DNA of 64,000 nt from Mesomycoplasma ovipneumoniae (GTDB lineage Bacteria; Bacillota_I; Bacilli_A; Mycoplasmatales; Metamycoplasmataceae): positions 11,385-75,384 of the forward strand of contig VZDP01000004.1 of assembly GCA_009756935.1 (NCBI GenBank), read 5' to 3'. A program made the position numbers and the translations under genes. Position 1 is the first letter of the stretch; each line of letters begins with the position of its first letter. This document shows positions 19,072 to 31,083 of the stretch, piece after piece. Under the pieces are notes generated by a model. The model was not told where the DNA came from. It ran no database searches and worked only from the letters and a program-made list of their open reading frames with translations.

Positions 19072-21666
19072 ATGAAAATACGTAGTTTTTTCGCTAGGTT
19101 GTTTTCGCTTAATAGTTGAAAGCGTTTTTTTCTTGCTTTTTTAACATTTTCTTTTCTTGGAAGTGGTGTTTTTCTCGTTTCAAATTATTATATTTCACAG
19201 AACATCAATCGCTCAATCGAATATGGTGGTGGAGCTGAGGTTTTAGTTCAAGTTAAGACTTTGGACGGAAAAATTCCATCTTCAAAAGTTGTTCAGGAGG
19301 CAGATTCAGCTATTTTCCAGCGCTTAACCGGCGGGGCTAATTTGAATGGTACCAACGTTTTTACCGAAGGTGAAGGACGAATAAGAATTTCACGTAATAA
19401 AATATCAAATAACCGTGAATTAGAGCAATTTATTGAAGAAATTGTTAATAAACCAACACTGACAATTACAGATGTTAATACAAATCCCCTTTTTTTTGAC
19501 GGTAAATTTGAAACAAACCTTAGTCTTGAAAACGGTGATGAGTCAAATTGGCTAGTTCCGTTTGCTCCAGGTTCTGCCCTTTCACAGCCAAATCCCCAAA
19601 ATCCATCAAGTAATCAAGTATTAATCGAATTAAAAGACAACAATGCTCAATTAGAGTGAACTAAAGCCACTGAACATATTTCAAAATTGCCCCGTGGTCA
19701 AAACAGAATTTTAATTTGATCTAATATTTCCGAACTTAAAAAAATTGCCCAAGAAAAATTCCCCCTTCAGTGAGAAAAAGCTAATAAAAATATATATAAT
19801 TTTTTGCACGTTGGTGAAAAAACTACCCCTGATTTTTTGCCAGACCGAAAAATTTTACAACCTTCACTTAAAAAATTCCAAATTGATGCAAAAAGGTATT
19901 TAATTTCCGATGCAACAGTTAGTCAAGCTTTAAATGGAAAATCCTTTGTAATTACAGGTAATTTTTCTCCTCAAGAGGCAAAACAATTAGCACTCGATAT
20001 TAATTATGGGACTGCTGATTATAAATTAGATTTTTTGTCAGCTTCATTTGTTAGCAAAACCAAGTCTGAGTCAGCCTTTATTGCTGGATGAATCGCAATT
20101 GGTCTAGCAATTGCGATAATTTCGCTATTTTTGATTGTAAATTACGGTGTTTTAGGAATTGTTGCAACAATTTCACTTTCACTTTATGTCTTTTTGACAT
20201 TACTTTTTTTCACGATTGTTCGAGGCGAATATTCTCCAATAACCATTTCAGCGCTTGTTGTTGGAATTGGGATGAATATTGACGCAAATGTCATTAGCTT
20301 TGAACTATTTAAGTCGAGAATTTATGCCGGTAATTCGGCCATAAAAGCAAACTCCCAAGCTAATCGAACGTCCTTTAATGCAATTATTGACTCAAATGTT
20401 ACAACACTGATAGCCGCACTTGTTTTGTTCTTTTTTGGAACAAAAAATGTAAAAAGTTTCTCAATTACGCTTATTTTTTCAATTGTCTTTACACTAATAG
20501 TTACAATTGGATTTACAAAATTTTTCACAAGCTTTATTCTTAAGGCTGATTATTTCCAAAAAAGTAATAGATTTTGACTTTTAGGTATAAAAAATTATTA
20601 CTTGAAAAAATATGAACGAGGCTACCAATCAGTTTATTCAAGAATTAATTATGAAAAAATTTATAAATATTCTAGATGAACTCCGCTTGTTTTGTTTGTA
20701 GGATCGCTAGTGGTTTTTGCAACATTTGCTGGAATTTATAAGTCTTTTGGTTCAGGCTTTAATTTAGCTATTGACTTTAGTGGTGGTACAAACTTGCTAA
20801 TTGAAACCTCAAATTCAAGTTTTGACTTGATAAATCAAGAAAAAGCTAATAAAATAATTGATTTTTTAAATTCACATAATATTAATAGTACAAATTCGCA
20901 AATAATTTTAAATCCGTTAAATGAATCATCTTCTATTTTTAATATTGAAGTCAAAACACAACTAGACTTAGCTTCCAGACTTTCGACGCTTAATTCAGAA
21001 ATTCAAAGCAATTTCTCAAATATTCGAATGACCAATTATTCAATTTCAAATGAAGAAGCACAAAAATTAATTTTCAATGCAATACTTTCAGTTGGCTTGG
21101 CGCTTGTTTTTGTAAGTATCTTTACACTGATTAGATTTAAGTGAACTTTTTCATTTGCAATTATTCTTTCTCAATTATTTAATGTTTTAATGGTCTTTTC
21201 GGCGATTATTATTACTCGAATTCAAATATCTCAAAATTTGGTTGTTGCAATTTTAACTCTAATTGGTTATACTGTAAATGATACAATTGTTGTCTTTGAC
21301 CGTATTAAGACAAAATTTAGTGAAACAAATCACGTTGATGTTTACAAAAGTGAAAAAATTAACCAAATTTCATTAGAGGCAATTAAAGACACAGCTAAAA
21401 GATCTATTTTTACATCTCTAACAACAATTTTTACAATCATAGTTTTAATGATTTTTTATGAGTCAATTGATGTAGTTTTCAGTTTAACAATGCTTATAGG
21501 TGTTATAATTGGAACATATTCTTCATTATTTGTCGCAACTAGAATATGAAATAAATTAGAAGCATATCGAAACTATAAAAAACAAAAAAGAATTAACGCT
21601 AAATACTGAAATATCCAAAAAGTTCATGAACAAACATTTGCAAGTATTAATGACTATGAAAAATAA
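19072..21666 (+). CDS. secDF: SecDF fusion, protein-export membrane protein
   Basis: An 864-aa fusion of SecD and SecF, accessory translocase subunits using the membrane potential to help proteins leave SecYEG. The SecD half starts MKIRSFFARLFSL with a first membrane helix and has a large extracytoplasmic domain, then helices with VVGIGMNIDANVISFE. The SecF half begins around residue 535 with LAIDFSGGTNLLIE and ends with the helix bundle containing IGYTVNDTIVVFDRIK. Under code 4 the gene is uninterrupted from ATG 19072 to TAA 21666, crossing many TGA codons. It is followed by hisS after 96 bases. Confidence 0.92.
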
Positions 21667-21762
21667 GTAACCAAAAATTAAAATAATTACTAAAAAATAT
21701 CTATTTTAATTTTTGGTTTTTATTTTGTAAAATTTTTTGTGGTTTAAAATTAAAGGTTAAAA

Positions 21763-23049
21763 ATGAAATCATTCTTAAATTCAAGTCCTAAGGGTACTTA
21801 TGATATTGTTGAGCAAGAAAGTGAAATATTCCTAAAAATCCGCAATATTTTCTTCCAATATGCTAGAAAATTTAATTTCTCATATATTGAAACACCAATT
21901 TTCGAGTATGCAGAAATTTTTGAAAAAACTAGTCAAGATTCAGATGTAGTAACTAAAGAACTCTATAAATTTTTAGATAAATCAAATCGACAATTAGCTT
22001 TAAGACCCGAGGGAACTGCGCCAATTATGCGAGCAATTTGACAGCATAAATTGCACCAAGTTGAAAAAAAATTTTTTTATTTTGGTCCCATGTTTCGCTA
22101 TGAAAAACCACAAAAAGGACGTTTTCGTCAGTTTTATCAAGCCGGATTTGAAATTACTAACTATAAACCAGAGTCATTTTTTTTACAGATTTTAGAAGTT
22201 ATTCTTTTAGTTATTAAAATTCTTGAAAATCTTAAAATTCAAAACTACCAACTTAAAATTAATTACCTTTCAAATTCACAAACAAGACAAGAATATTCTA
22301 AAGCCTTAACTCAATATTTTGAAAAATATATCGATAAACTTGAGCCAATTTCTAAATCACGGCTCAGGAATAATCCTTTGAGAATTCTTGATGACAAGAT
22401 AGAATCTTCTAAAGATTTTGTTAAATCAGCTCCAAAAATAAGCGACTTTTGATCAACTGTGGATAAGCAAAATTTCAATTCAATAATTTCAATTTTTGAA
22501 AAATTTAAAATTAATTACGTGGTTGATTATTCTTTAGTTCGAGGACTTGATTATTATGATGAATTTGTTTTTGAATTTATTGATAATGACAAAATTTTAG
22601 GTTCAAAATTAACTTTTGCTGGTGGAGGTTGTTATAATAATTTGCCACAAAAATTTGGCATGGCTAATTTTAAAAGTATCGGGGTTGCGTTTGGAATTGA
22701 GCGTCTAATAGAAATTTTTAAATCTAATTCCCCTACTAAATTAACAAATTTAGATTTTTATTTAATCGGCTTTAGTCAAGATGAAATTCTTAAAAATTTT
22801 GAACTTGCAATTTTACTTCGTGAGCAAAATTTTCAGGTTGATTTAAATAAATCGCCCTTATCAATTAAAGATGGATTTCAAAAAGCAAAAAAATCAGGCG
22901 CAAAATTTGCTTTTTTCTTTGAAAAAGACGAACAACCTGGCCAAATATCAATCAAAAATCTGCAAACATCTATTAATAAAGTAATTTCACTTTTAAATAT
23001 TGATTTTGAATTTTTAAGAACAATTATAGACGGAGAAACTCATGTATAA
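21763..23049 (+). CDS. hisS: Histidyl-tRNA synthetase
   Basis: Class II aminoacyl-tRNA synthetase, 428 aa, charging tRNA-His. Motif 1 region ETPIFEYAEIFEKTSQ, LRPEGTAPIMRA, motif 2 FRYEKPQKGRFRQFYQAGFE, histidine-specific VRGLDYYDEFVFEF, and motif 3 GVAFGIERLIE are all visible, with the C-terminal anticodon-binding domain following. Two TGA codons are Trp. It overlaps aspS by 8 bases, the usual hisS-aspS arrangement. Confidence 0.95.
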
Positions 23050-24754
23050 TTCAAAAAATTTATCCAAAGAACAAATTGGAAATATAGTTTCAATTCAAGG
23101 CTGAGTCCAAAATATTCGTAAAATTAAAAGTAAAACCTTTGTGGTAATCCGTGATTATCACGGAATTTTTCAAGTAATTATTGATGAAAATACCAAAAAA
23201 GTCGACAAATACTCAAAAGAATCTGTTGTGCGTGTTGAAGGCATTTTATCACTAAGAAGCAATCCAAATACAAAAATTCATAACGGTGATCTTGAAATAA
23301 ACGCAATAAATTTTGAAATACTTTCATTTTCACAGCCAATTCCGTTTGAAATTCATAATGAAGCTCACGCCAATGAAGATTTACGTTTGGAATACCGATT
23401 TTTAGATTTACGCCGTGAAGTAATGCAGAAAAATTTGACTTTTCGCTATAAAGTTTTTCACTATATTCGCTCTTTCCTTTTTGAAAATAATTTTATTGAA
23501 ATTGAAACTCCGATTTTGTCAAAATCAACACCTGAAGGAGCGAGATCTTTTTTAGTTCCTACTCGACAAAAAGGAAAATTTTTTGCCTTACCGCAGTCAC
23601 CTCAAATTTATAAGCAACTTTTAATGGTTTCTGGATTTGAAAAATACTTCCAATTTGCCCGTGTTTTTCGTGATGAGGATCTAAGAAAGGACCGCCAATT
23701 TGAATTTTGTCAACTAGATTTAGAATTTGGTTTTAGTAATTTTGAAAAAATCTCCAATCAAATTGAAAACCTTATAAAATATTTGTGAGAAAAAATTTAC
23801 TCTAATTCAAACATTGAATTTCCGCGGCTTGACTATGATTTTGTAATTGACAAATATGGAACCGATAAACCTGACTTGCGATTTGAAAATAAATTATTTT
23901 CACTTGATTTTCTTGATGGTCAAGACCCACTTTTTCAAGGTAAAACTCGTGGAATTTTTCTTGAAAATGTTTTAATTTCAAAAGCAGATTACCGAATTTT
24001 TTCTGAAAAAATAAGACAACATAATGCAAACAGACTTTTATACATTCATATTGAGTCTGGAAAAATTTTGTATTTTTCTTTTAAAACTGATGAATCTGTC
24101 TTGAAATCTAAGCTTGAAAGTTGACTATTAGAGAATAATTATCAAAATGGAACTTTATTTTTAATTTCTGATAATTATCAAGAAACATCATTAGCTCTCG
24201 GGGCTTTACGAAATTTATTAGCACAAAAATACGACCTTATTATTGACAAAAATCAATTTAAATTTGCCTGAATTATTAACTGACCGCTTTTTGAACTTGA
24301 TTCAAATCAGCAAATAACTTCTGCTCACCACCCTTTTACAGCGCCTGTTGTTGAAAATATTGAATTTTTAGATACTGACCCTATAAAAGTTCGCGCTCAG
24401 TCTTATGATCTTGTGCTTAATGGTTTTGAACTTGGTTCTGGTTCAATAAGAATTAATAATTCTGAATTACAAAGTAAAATTTTTAGAATTTTAGGTCTTA
24501 ATCAAGATCAGATTAACCTTCAATTTGGCAGCCTTTTAAAAGCTTTTAATTTTGGAGTCCCACCTCATGGAGGCTTTGCTTTTGGCCTTGACCGTCTAAT
24601 TATGATTTTATTACAAACAAACTCAATTCGTGATGTTATTGCTTTCCCAGTAAATTCAAAAGGCTTGGACTTATTGCTAAATTCACCTTCATCAATAAAT
24701 CCTGAGTCATTATCTGAATACAATATCAAAATTAGCGACACAGATAAAGAATAA
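23042..24754 (+). CDS. aspS: Aspartyl-tRNA synthetase
   Basis: Class II synthetase, 570 aa, charging tRNA-Asp. The N-terminal OB-fold anticodon domain (IVSIQGWVQNIRKIKSKTF) is followed by motif 1 (YIRSFLFENNFIEIETPIL), the flipping loop STPEGARSF, QSPQIYKQLLM, motif 2 FARVFRDEDLRKDRQ, a GAD-like insertion and motif 3 GFAFGLDRLIMIL. The ATG at 23042 lies inside the hisS end, and the TGA codons in the N-terminal domain are Trp. The first ~30 codons are hidden under the standard code. Confidence 0.95.
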
Positions 24755-24831
24755 TTTCTAAAAAAGCTTACAAATTTTGAATAAATAGGACAAATTAGAA
24801 TATTAATTTAACCAAAAAGCAACTAATTTTT

Positions 24832-25403
24832 CCCGAGTTTCCCAGTTTAATGAGCTAATCTTAAAAAGGTGTCTGGTTTTGGGAACTTTTTTAACTTTTT
24901 TGCTAAAAATTAATTACCTATTTTAAAACACCGCAAAATCAAGCTATGGACAAAACAACAAAAACCATAAAAAATACAACTACTATTTAAACTCAATGCA
25001 AATAGAAAACTCGTTTTTATTTGCATTGAGCCTAAAAAACATATGAAGTTTTGAAAGAACAACAACCAAAAGCCCTAAATTTATAGATTTCTAAACGGTT
25101 AAATTTAAGGCATCCCATTATATTTAAAAACATAATGGATAATTTGCACTTATTTTATTATGTCAAAAAACATAATTAATTCCTCCTTAATTCAATATCG
25201 TCAATTTATTAATTTATTCTTAAGTGAGAATCATTATAACACAATTTTATTTTTGACCAAACATTTTTTTTTTTTTTTGCAAAGGCTTAATTTTAAAATA
25301 ATAAAAATTAAGATTTTAACCTCAAAAATACCCGTAAATCCGGGTATTTTTTCATATTTGCATTCCTAAAAAGTGAATTTTACCATCAAACTGGAAACTC
25401 AGG
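24832..25403 (-). repeat. TIR element, nearly complete copy (RNA-type core)
   Basis: A 572-base copy with both TIRs (CCCGAGTTTCCCAGTTTAAT on the left; CATCAAACTGGAAACTCAGG on the right), the terminator-like hairpin after the left TIR, the perfect 13-bp hairpin CTCAATGCAAATA/TATTTGCATTGAG, the TTAAATTTA hairpin, the CCATTAT hairpin, the SD-like AAGGAGG, and TATAAT at 25233-25238 (minus). A T-run of about 15 lies beyond the promoter. Here the short ORF after the SD differs (ATG TTT TTT GAC). Confidence 0.8.
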
Positions 25404-25407
25404 ATTT

Positions 25408-25853
25408 ACCCGAGTTTCCCAGCTTGATAAGGTAATTTTAAAAAGGTATCCGGTTTTAGGGACTTTTTTAAGTTTTTTGGTAAAAGTTAATTACAATTTT
25501 TTTACTGATTTATTAACACATCATAGTAAAAATCATACCTATTTCAAATATTCGGATCACTAGGCACACCATCGCGATTTTTAAATATCATTTGCTGATC
25601 TAAAGTGTTAAATTTAACCCTTTGTCTTAATTTTTGCAACATCGTTACTAAACCAACTTAGTTAATTTTTGTTTTTTCATAATTTATAATTATACCATAA
25701 AATTACTTAAAATGTAATTAAATGATATTAATAAAAATTAAGGTTTCACGTTCAAAAAAGACTGATTTACGGGTGTTTTTTCATATTTTTATTCACTAAA
25801 AAGTGAATTTTTGTCTTAAAACTGGGAAACTCGGGAAACTGGAAACTCAGGAT
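25408..25853 (-). repeat. TIR element, second type (small-ORF core)
   Basis: Directly follows the previous copy. Same terminal repeats (CCCGAGTTTCCCAGCTTGAT; AAACTGGGAAACTCGGG and AAACTCAGG), same kind of terminator-like hairpin and the same TTCACTAAAAAGTGAA palindrome near the other end, but the core carries a promoter-like TGGTATAAT and a 46-codon ORF on the minus strand instead of the structured region. Bases 25854-26014 show nothing recognisable. Confidence 0.65.
25502..25642 (-). CDS. Small conserved ORF in a TIR element (46 aa)
   Basis: The ORF starts MLQKLRQRVKFNTLDQQMI and ends in YYDVLINQ with a TGA read as Trp (PNIWNRYDF). A second copy at 50962-51102 has exactly the same length and no indels. 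Half of the base changes are silent third-position changes, including TGA versus TGG for the same Trp. This pattern suggests selection on a protein. A TATAAT and a ten-codon ORF (MKKQKLTKLV) lie upstream. There is no good ribosome site just before the ATG. Function unknown. Confidence 0.45.
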
Positions 25854-26014
25854 TTAAGCAAAAAGCAACTAATTTTTGCCTTTTAAATAGCAAAAATTCC
25901 TAAAGAATTAAGCCTTGAAAAGCTTTAAATCTTTAGGAATTTATAATGAATAACAAAGAGATTTGGCAAATTTAGATAAAATTTAGCCCTAACTATACAA
26001 GTCAAATTCAAAAA

Positions 26015-28000
26015 TTAGAATTGCTCAAATTTTAGCAATTTAATTACCGGTTTACGATAACTTAGTCAAGAAATTATTAGGTAAATTACCGAAATAGATC
26101 CAAACATTATAAGTCATATTATTATAAGTAAAGCTCCAACTTGGCTCAGTGAGGGTAGTAAAATATCTTGACCAATTATTGCAGTATAAATTTTTCCCAT
26201 TGACGGAATGAAAACAACTGAATTAATAAATAAAATAAAGAGCGAAATTATAATAATATTGAGCCAATGGTAAAAGAAAATTTGTCAGGTTTTAGCATTT
26301 AGTGCCTTAAGAATTCCAATTAATTTCATTTTTGAATCACTCAGATTTTTGGCATAAAAGACTGTCTGAATTAGTAAAATTATAATAAATAAAACTAAAA
26401 TAGCACCAATAACTATATTTGTAAATGATTGTGTATTTAATATTGATTTTGTTATACCACCTAGAGATGATTGGGTTTCAAATTCTTTGTTGTTTTTAGC
26501 AAAGTTTTCAATATTAGTTGCTAAATCATCATCAATATTAAAATAAAGTTTCAATACTCAAGGGTCAATTTTTTCTGGCTTATTGTTGTCTTTTTCTGGC
26601 TTATTATTGTTAAGATTTTCATTTGAGCCGTTGTTTTTTTGGACAGGTTTTGCTAGTTCAAAAAATTTATGATGTAAAAAGCTAAAATTTAGTCTGTCTA
26701 AAGTAGACAAACTACTTATACCAACTACTTTTAGATCTACGGCTGTGTTTCGAAAACTTGAGACACTAATTTTTTGATTGTTTGGCTGTTCTATATTAAA
26801 TTTTGTTGCCAGTGATTTTGAAATTATTACTTCATCTTTGTTTTGAATATTTCTGCCTACTAAATTTTTGTTGTCAAAAATAAATCTATTTTTAAAAAAA
26901 TCACTTTCATCGATATAGTCAACAGAAGAATCAAACTCTGTTTTATCGCCATAAGTGAAAGTAACCTTAGGAAAGCTAAAAATAGGAACAATTTTTACAA
27001 TTTTTGGGTTATTTTCTTGAATTTTTGTGATTTCATTAGTAGAAAATGTGTTTATTTCTGCATTTGATTTTTTTGTTATTACAACCGAATCTAATTGATA
27101 TTCAATCGTGTTTTGCAAATTAGTGCTGCTAATATTTAAATTTAAGACACCAAATAATAGTGTCCCAAAAAAACTTGTTAAAAAAAGCAATAAAAATAAA
27201 ATACTTGAGGTAAGTTTTGATTTAAAATCTGTAATTGTTAATAGAAAACCTGTCTTAAATTCCTGTTTAATTTTCGAAAGTTTTGAATTTTTAGCTGTTT
27301 TTTGATAGTTTAAATCGCTGTTTTTGGCAGTATTTTTAGTAATTAAGGACTGATTTTGGCCATTTTTGTCAAAAATTTCCTCAGAAATTTTGTTTTTTTC
27401 AATATAAACAATTTTGTCGGCATATTTTTTTGCTAAATCAAGGTTATGACTAACTACTAAAATAGTTTTATTTTTGGCAATATTAGCTAAATTTTCAAAT
27501 ACAATTTTTGCATTTTCAATATCTAAATTTCTTGTTGGTTCATCAAGCAATATAAAACTACTATCACGTGAAAGTGAACGTAAAATTGCAATTCTTTGCC
27601 TTTCGCCGCCAGATAAATTATTTACTTTTTGTTCAAGTTGTTCAGTTTTTATCGACATTAAATTTGCATTTTGATTTAATGCATTTTTGTCTAAAAGTTT
27701 ATTTATTACATTATTTCCTATTAAAATATTATCATTAGATGTAATTTTTTCAATTAAATTAAAATCTTGAAAAACAACATCAACTAATGGTTTTTTAATT
27801 TCAGAACCATTTTCATCAAAAAAAGAAATGTTTCCAGTATCTTTTTTTGTAAAACCGGCAATTAAATTAATAAGGGTTGTTTTGCCAATTCCTGATTCGC
27901 CAACTACAAAAGTTACTTTGTTCGAAGGAATTTCAAGATTTAGTGAACTAAAAATAAATCTGTCATCAATTTTTTTTGTTAAATTTTGAATTTTTATCAT
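26015..28000 (-). CDS. ABC ATPase-permease fusion (MacB/FtsX-like), copy 1
   Basis: A 661-aa protein with an N-terminal ABC ATPase (Walker A GESGIGKTTL, Q-loop VFQDFNLIE, signature NNLSGGERQR, Walker B FILLDEPTRNLD, H-loop VVSHN) and a permease part: a helix near residue 275, a large extracytoplasmic domain (FKNRFIFDNKNLVGRNI) and three C-terminal helices. This is the type of lipoprotein/toxin exporters or MacB-like systems. The Walker B is followed by TRNLD where its paralogues have TGNLD. Several TGA encode Trp. It lies 77 bases after copy 2 and has its own TGAGGA ribosome site. Paralogue of 57602-59554. Confidence 0.85.
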
Positions 28001-28052
28001 TTTTCCTCAGGCCTAAAATTAAAAAACTTTTATATCTTTTTTATATAAGTAT

Positions 28053-28074
28053 AAAAAATCACGAATGTGATTTT
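28053..28074 (-). terminator. Terminator between the two ABC paralogues
   Basis: Stem AAATCAC-(ATTC)-GTGATTT followed, on the minus strand, by a T-run, just after the copy 2 stop. Confidence 0.6.
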
Positions 28075-28077
28075 AGA

Positions 28078-30360
28078 TTATCTTAACAAAGTTGCCACAT
28101 CTTTTCGATATGTTTTATAAGAAATTAATAGGTAAATAAATGACATAGAAACAAAACTAATTAACCAAGTTAAAACAAAAATTACGGTAATTTGCGAATA
28201 ATCTGGCTGAAATAAGTTTTGATTCAGAACTATTTTGTAAATTTCTGGGACAATCAAAGTAGATAAAATTATACCTACAAAAAATACAAAAACACTAATA
28301 ATTATTAAATTTAATCAATGGTACATGAAAATTTCTAACGTTTTTCCGCCTAGCGATTTTAAAACTGCTATTGATTTTTTCTTAAAATTAGAAAGATTTA
28401 CGGCATAAACGCTAATAAAAATCAATAAAGTAATACCAAGAACTATAATTGAGGCAAAAATAATCGCAATCAAAGTAAATTGAGAGGCAAATAAAGAATG
28501 TCTTAGTTCATCAATCCCTCCAGAGGTGGAATAATAACGTTCGACACCAGATTTACTATATTTATCTAAAAAATCCTGAATATTATTATAAAGATTTTCA
28601 TGATTAAAAAAGACTAAAAATTCACTAGGATGTACTTGGCTGAAAAAATTTTCGATTTCACTGTTAAAAATTACTATATTCTCTGGTTCTTCTGAAGTAT
28701 TATTAGTAGTTTTATCGGCATCAAAAATACCAACAACTTTAAAAATATAATAGCTCCGAAAAGTAGTATTAATTTCTATTAGTTTTCCAATTTTATTAGT
28801 AATATTAGAGCTAACTGCAATTTCGTCGAATGATTGAGGTAAATTACCTTTAGTTAAATTTATTGAATTTGCCTGGCTTGAATTTTGATAAAAAGATTTC
28901 GTAATAGTCGGATCAATAATTGTCGTATTGTCATCTGTTCCTGAAGTGCGAGAGTCAAGAGAATAATAATTATCTGGCAAAATATCGAATCTATTAAAAT
29001 TTTTGGATCTTTCTTTATACCCCTTTTCAAATGTTGTCTTTAATTTATTTGTATGGATTAAAGACAACAAAGGTTGATCAAAACTTTTTTCTTCAATTAC
29101 TCCAACAATTTTTACTTCTTCAAAATGTTTAGAAAAAGAAATTTTTATTTTTTTTCCTATTGGGTTTGTGATTTGAAGTTGATTAATAATTTTCTCAGGT
29201 AAAATAACTTCGTCTTGATTAGATATAAAATTATTATTAAATTTTTGGCTTTTAATAATGTCAGCGAATCTATTTTTAAAAAAATCCGACTCATCAACGG
29301 GGAAAATTGGGCCTGTTGAAACTTTTTTATCATCATAACTGAATTCAAATGATTGTAAATGAGTATATATTGGTATTATTTTCTCTATTTTTGGGTTTTC
29401 TTTTTTAAGTTTCTCTAATTCATTAATATTTAAGGAAGAAAGCCCCTTTTCACTTACGTTTAATGTGTCTAAATTATATTGAACAACGTTGTCAAAATTA
29501 ATATTTTTAGCGGAAATATTTAAGTTAATAAATAAAACTACACCAAAAATCATTGCTAAAAATGAAACCAAAACAAGAATAAAAGTAGTAATTTTCGATC
29601 TAAAATCAGCAAAAGACAAAAGTAAGGCGACTTTTGCTTTTTGGTAAAAAGACGGTTTTTTATATACTTTATTTTCAGAATTTGCTAAAAAATTATTCGT
29701 AGATATTTGAAGATTTTTTTGTGGTTTATCTTTATTTTCTATTGATTGAATATTTTCTTTTTCTACATAAATAATTTGATCAGCATATTTTTTTGCAAGT
29801 TCTAAATTATGACTTACAACTAAAACAGTCTTATTTTGCGATATTTTAACTAACAAATCAAGCAATGCAATTGAGTTTTCTTTATCCAAGTTCCCTGTAG
29901 GCTCGTCAAGTAAAATAAAGTCGGCATTTCTTGATGAACTTCTTAAAAATGCAGCTCTTTGCTTTTCACCGCCTGATAAATTCTTAGCTAATCGATTTAA
30001 TTTTTGACTATTTATGTTAATTGCACTAGCTTCGTTTTCAATTTGGTTATTTTCAACATAACGATTTAGAATATGATTTGCAATTAAAATATTATTTTTA
30101 ATTGAAAGTGATTCTATCAAGTTGAAATCTTGAAAAACAACGTCCACCAAAGGATTTTCAATTTCATTACCATTTTTAAAAAATGAAATTTGGCCACTAT
30201 CCTTTTTTGTAAAGCCGGCAATTAAGTTAATCAGGGTGGTTTTCCCAATTCCTGATTTTCCAACAATAAAGGTTATTTTATTTGATGGAATCTCAAGATT
30301 TATTGAATTAAAAATAGTTTTATTGTTAAATTTTTTTGATAAATTTTCAATTTTTATCAT
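28078..30360 (-). CDS. ABC ATPase-permease fusion (MacB/FtsX-like), copy 2
   Basis: A 760-aa paralogue of 26015-28000 and 57602-59554. ATPase: Walker A GKSGIGKTTL, VFQDFNLIESLS, signature KNLSGGEKQR, Walker B FILLDEPTGNLD, VVSHN. Permease: helix around residue 255, a longer extracytoplasmic domain (about 330 residues) than the other two copies, then helices around FTLIAIIFASIIVLGITLLIF and a C-terminal pair reached only through TGA=Trp (MYHWLNLIIIS). The AGAGGT ribosome site precedes the ATG. It follows the relic of a secreted-protein gene, echoing the intact pair at 56772-59554. Confidence 0.85.
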
Positions 30361-30375
30361 CTAAATAAACCTCTT

Positions 30376-30600
30376 GTTTGGAATTAAATGATTCGATAGG
30401 AACTTTGCTCATATTTTTTGAGGCAATTAATAAGCTCTTTAGTATAAAAATCAATACATACCGACATATTTGACACTAATATTGAGTTCACCGTTGTTAG
30501 TTTTTAATATTTGTGTTTGTTTTTTAGGTTTTAGCAGTTATTGTGAATATCGAAAAGTACGCAATTATTAGGTCAGTAATTTAGATCTTACTTTGTTCAT
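30376..30600 (-). pseudogene. Relic of the secreted protein paired with the ABC transporter
   Basis: From ATG 30600, behind GAGGTTGATC, the reading frame opens MNKVRSKLLT and then meets several stops. Farther on, a frame reads ILKTNNGELNISVKYVGMYW, which resembles RITNQGELEILIKG and QVVYWGGLFW of the intact secreted protein at 56772-57599. Together with its position just before an ABC paralogue, this supports a decayed copy of the same two-gene module. Confidence 0.55.
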
Positions 30601-30638
30601 GATCAACCTCGCATATTATTAATTTAATTAATAAAAAA

Positions 30639-30644
30639 ATTATA
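30639..30644 (-). promoter_or_regulatory. Probable -10 box for the ABC paralogue unit
   Basis: Minus-strand TATAAT (TTGTTATAATTT) 39 bases upstream of the relic's ATG. With the relic dead, it could still drive the two ABC genes. Confidence 0.4.
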
Positions 30645-30843
30645 ACAAATTTTTAGTTTTTTAAATACATTTTTTTATTAAATGAAAAAAAATTTAAAAA
30701 AATAAAAAATCAAATATTTTTAAAATAAATTACATAAAAAATTCAAACAACTAGCTTTTTATCAATGATATCGTTTTCACTGTTTTTATTTATATTTTCT
30801 ATATGAAAGCTTGGTTTTTATATGAAAAGTGATTTGAAGGTCT

Positions 30844-30975
30844 TTAATCGTCACACAAATTAATGAATGAACTTATTTTTTGATAGCCAATAGTCACATT
30901 ATCAAAATTTTGGCATTCAATACTGATTAATTCTAGCCGCAAAGTGCCATGAGAATTTAAAAGGATGGTTCAAAA
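30844..30975 (-). pseudogene. Possible coding remnant, 43 codons
   Basis: An open frame without a start codon reads WTILLNSHGTLRLELISIE, CQNFDNVTIGYQKISSFIN and LCDD then TAA. Its composition is protein-like and it is bounded upstream by TAG. The family is not recognised. The rest of 30645-31030 is AT-rich with nothing else visible. Confidence 0.25.
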
Positions 30976-31030
30976 CTAAATTAATATACAAATTAAAATT
31001 GAAATATATAGGTTTTTTAATTTTTTGTTA

Positions 31031-31036
31031 TATAAT
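31031..31036 (+). promoter_or_regulatory. Probable -10 box for the DUF31 lipoprotein
   Basis: TATAAT, with a second match at 31038-31043, about 48 bases before the ATG at 31084, which has an AGGAAA ribosome site. Confidence 0.4.
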
Positions 31037-31083
31037 TATATAATTAATTAATCAATTAAAACTCTCACGAAATAGGAAAAATA

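Noticed and set aside
25160..25369. 69-codon plus-strand frame inside a TIR element
   Set aside because: Not kept in other copies and crosses the T-run and promoter of the element.
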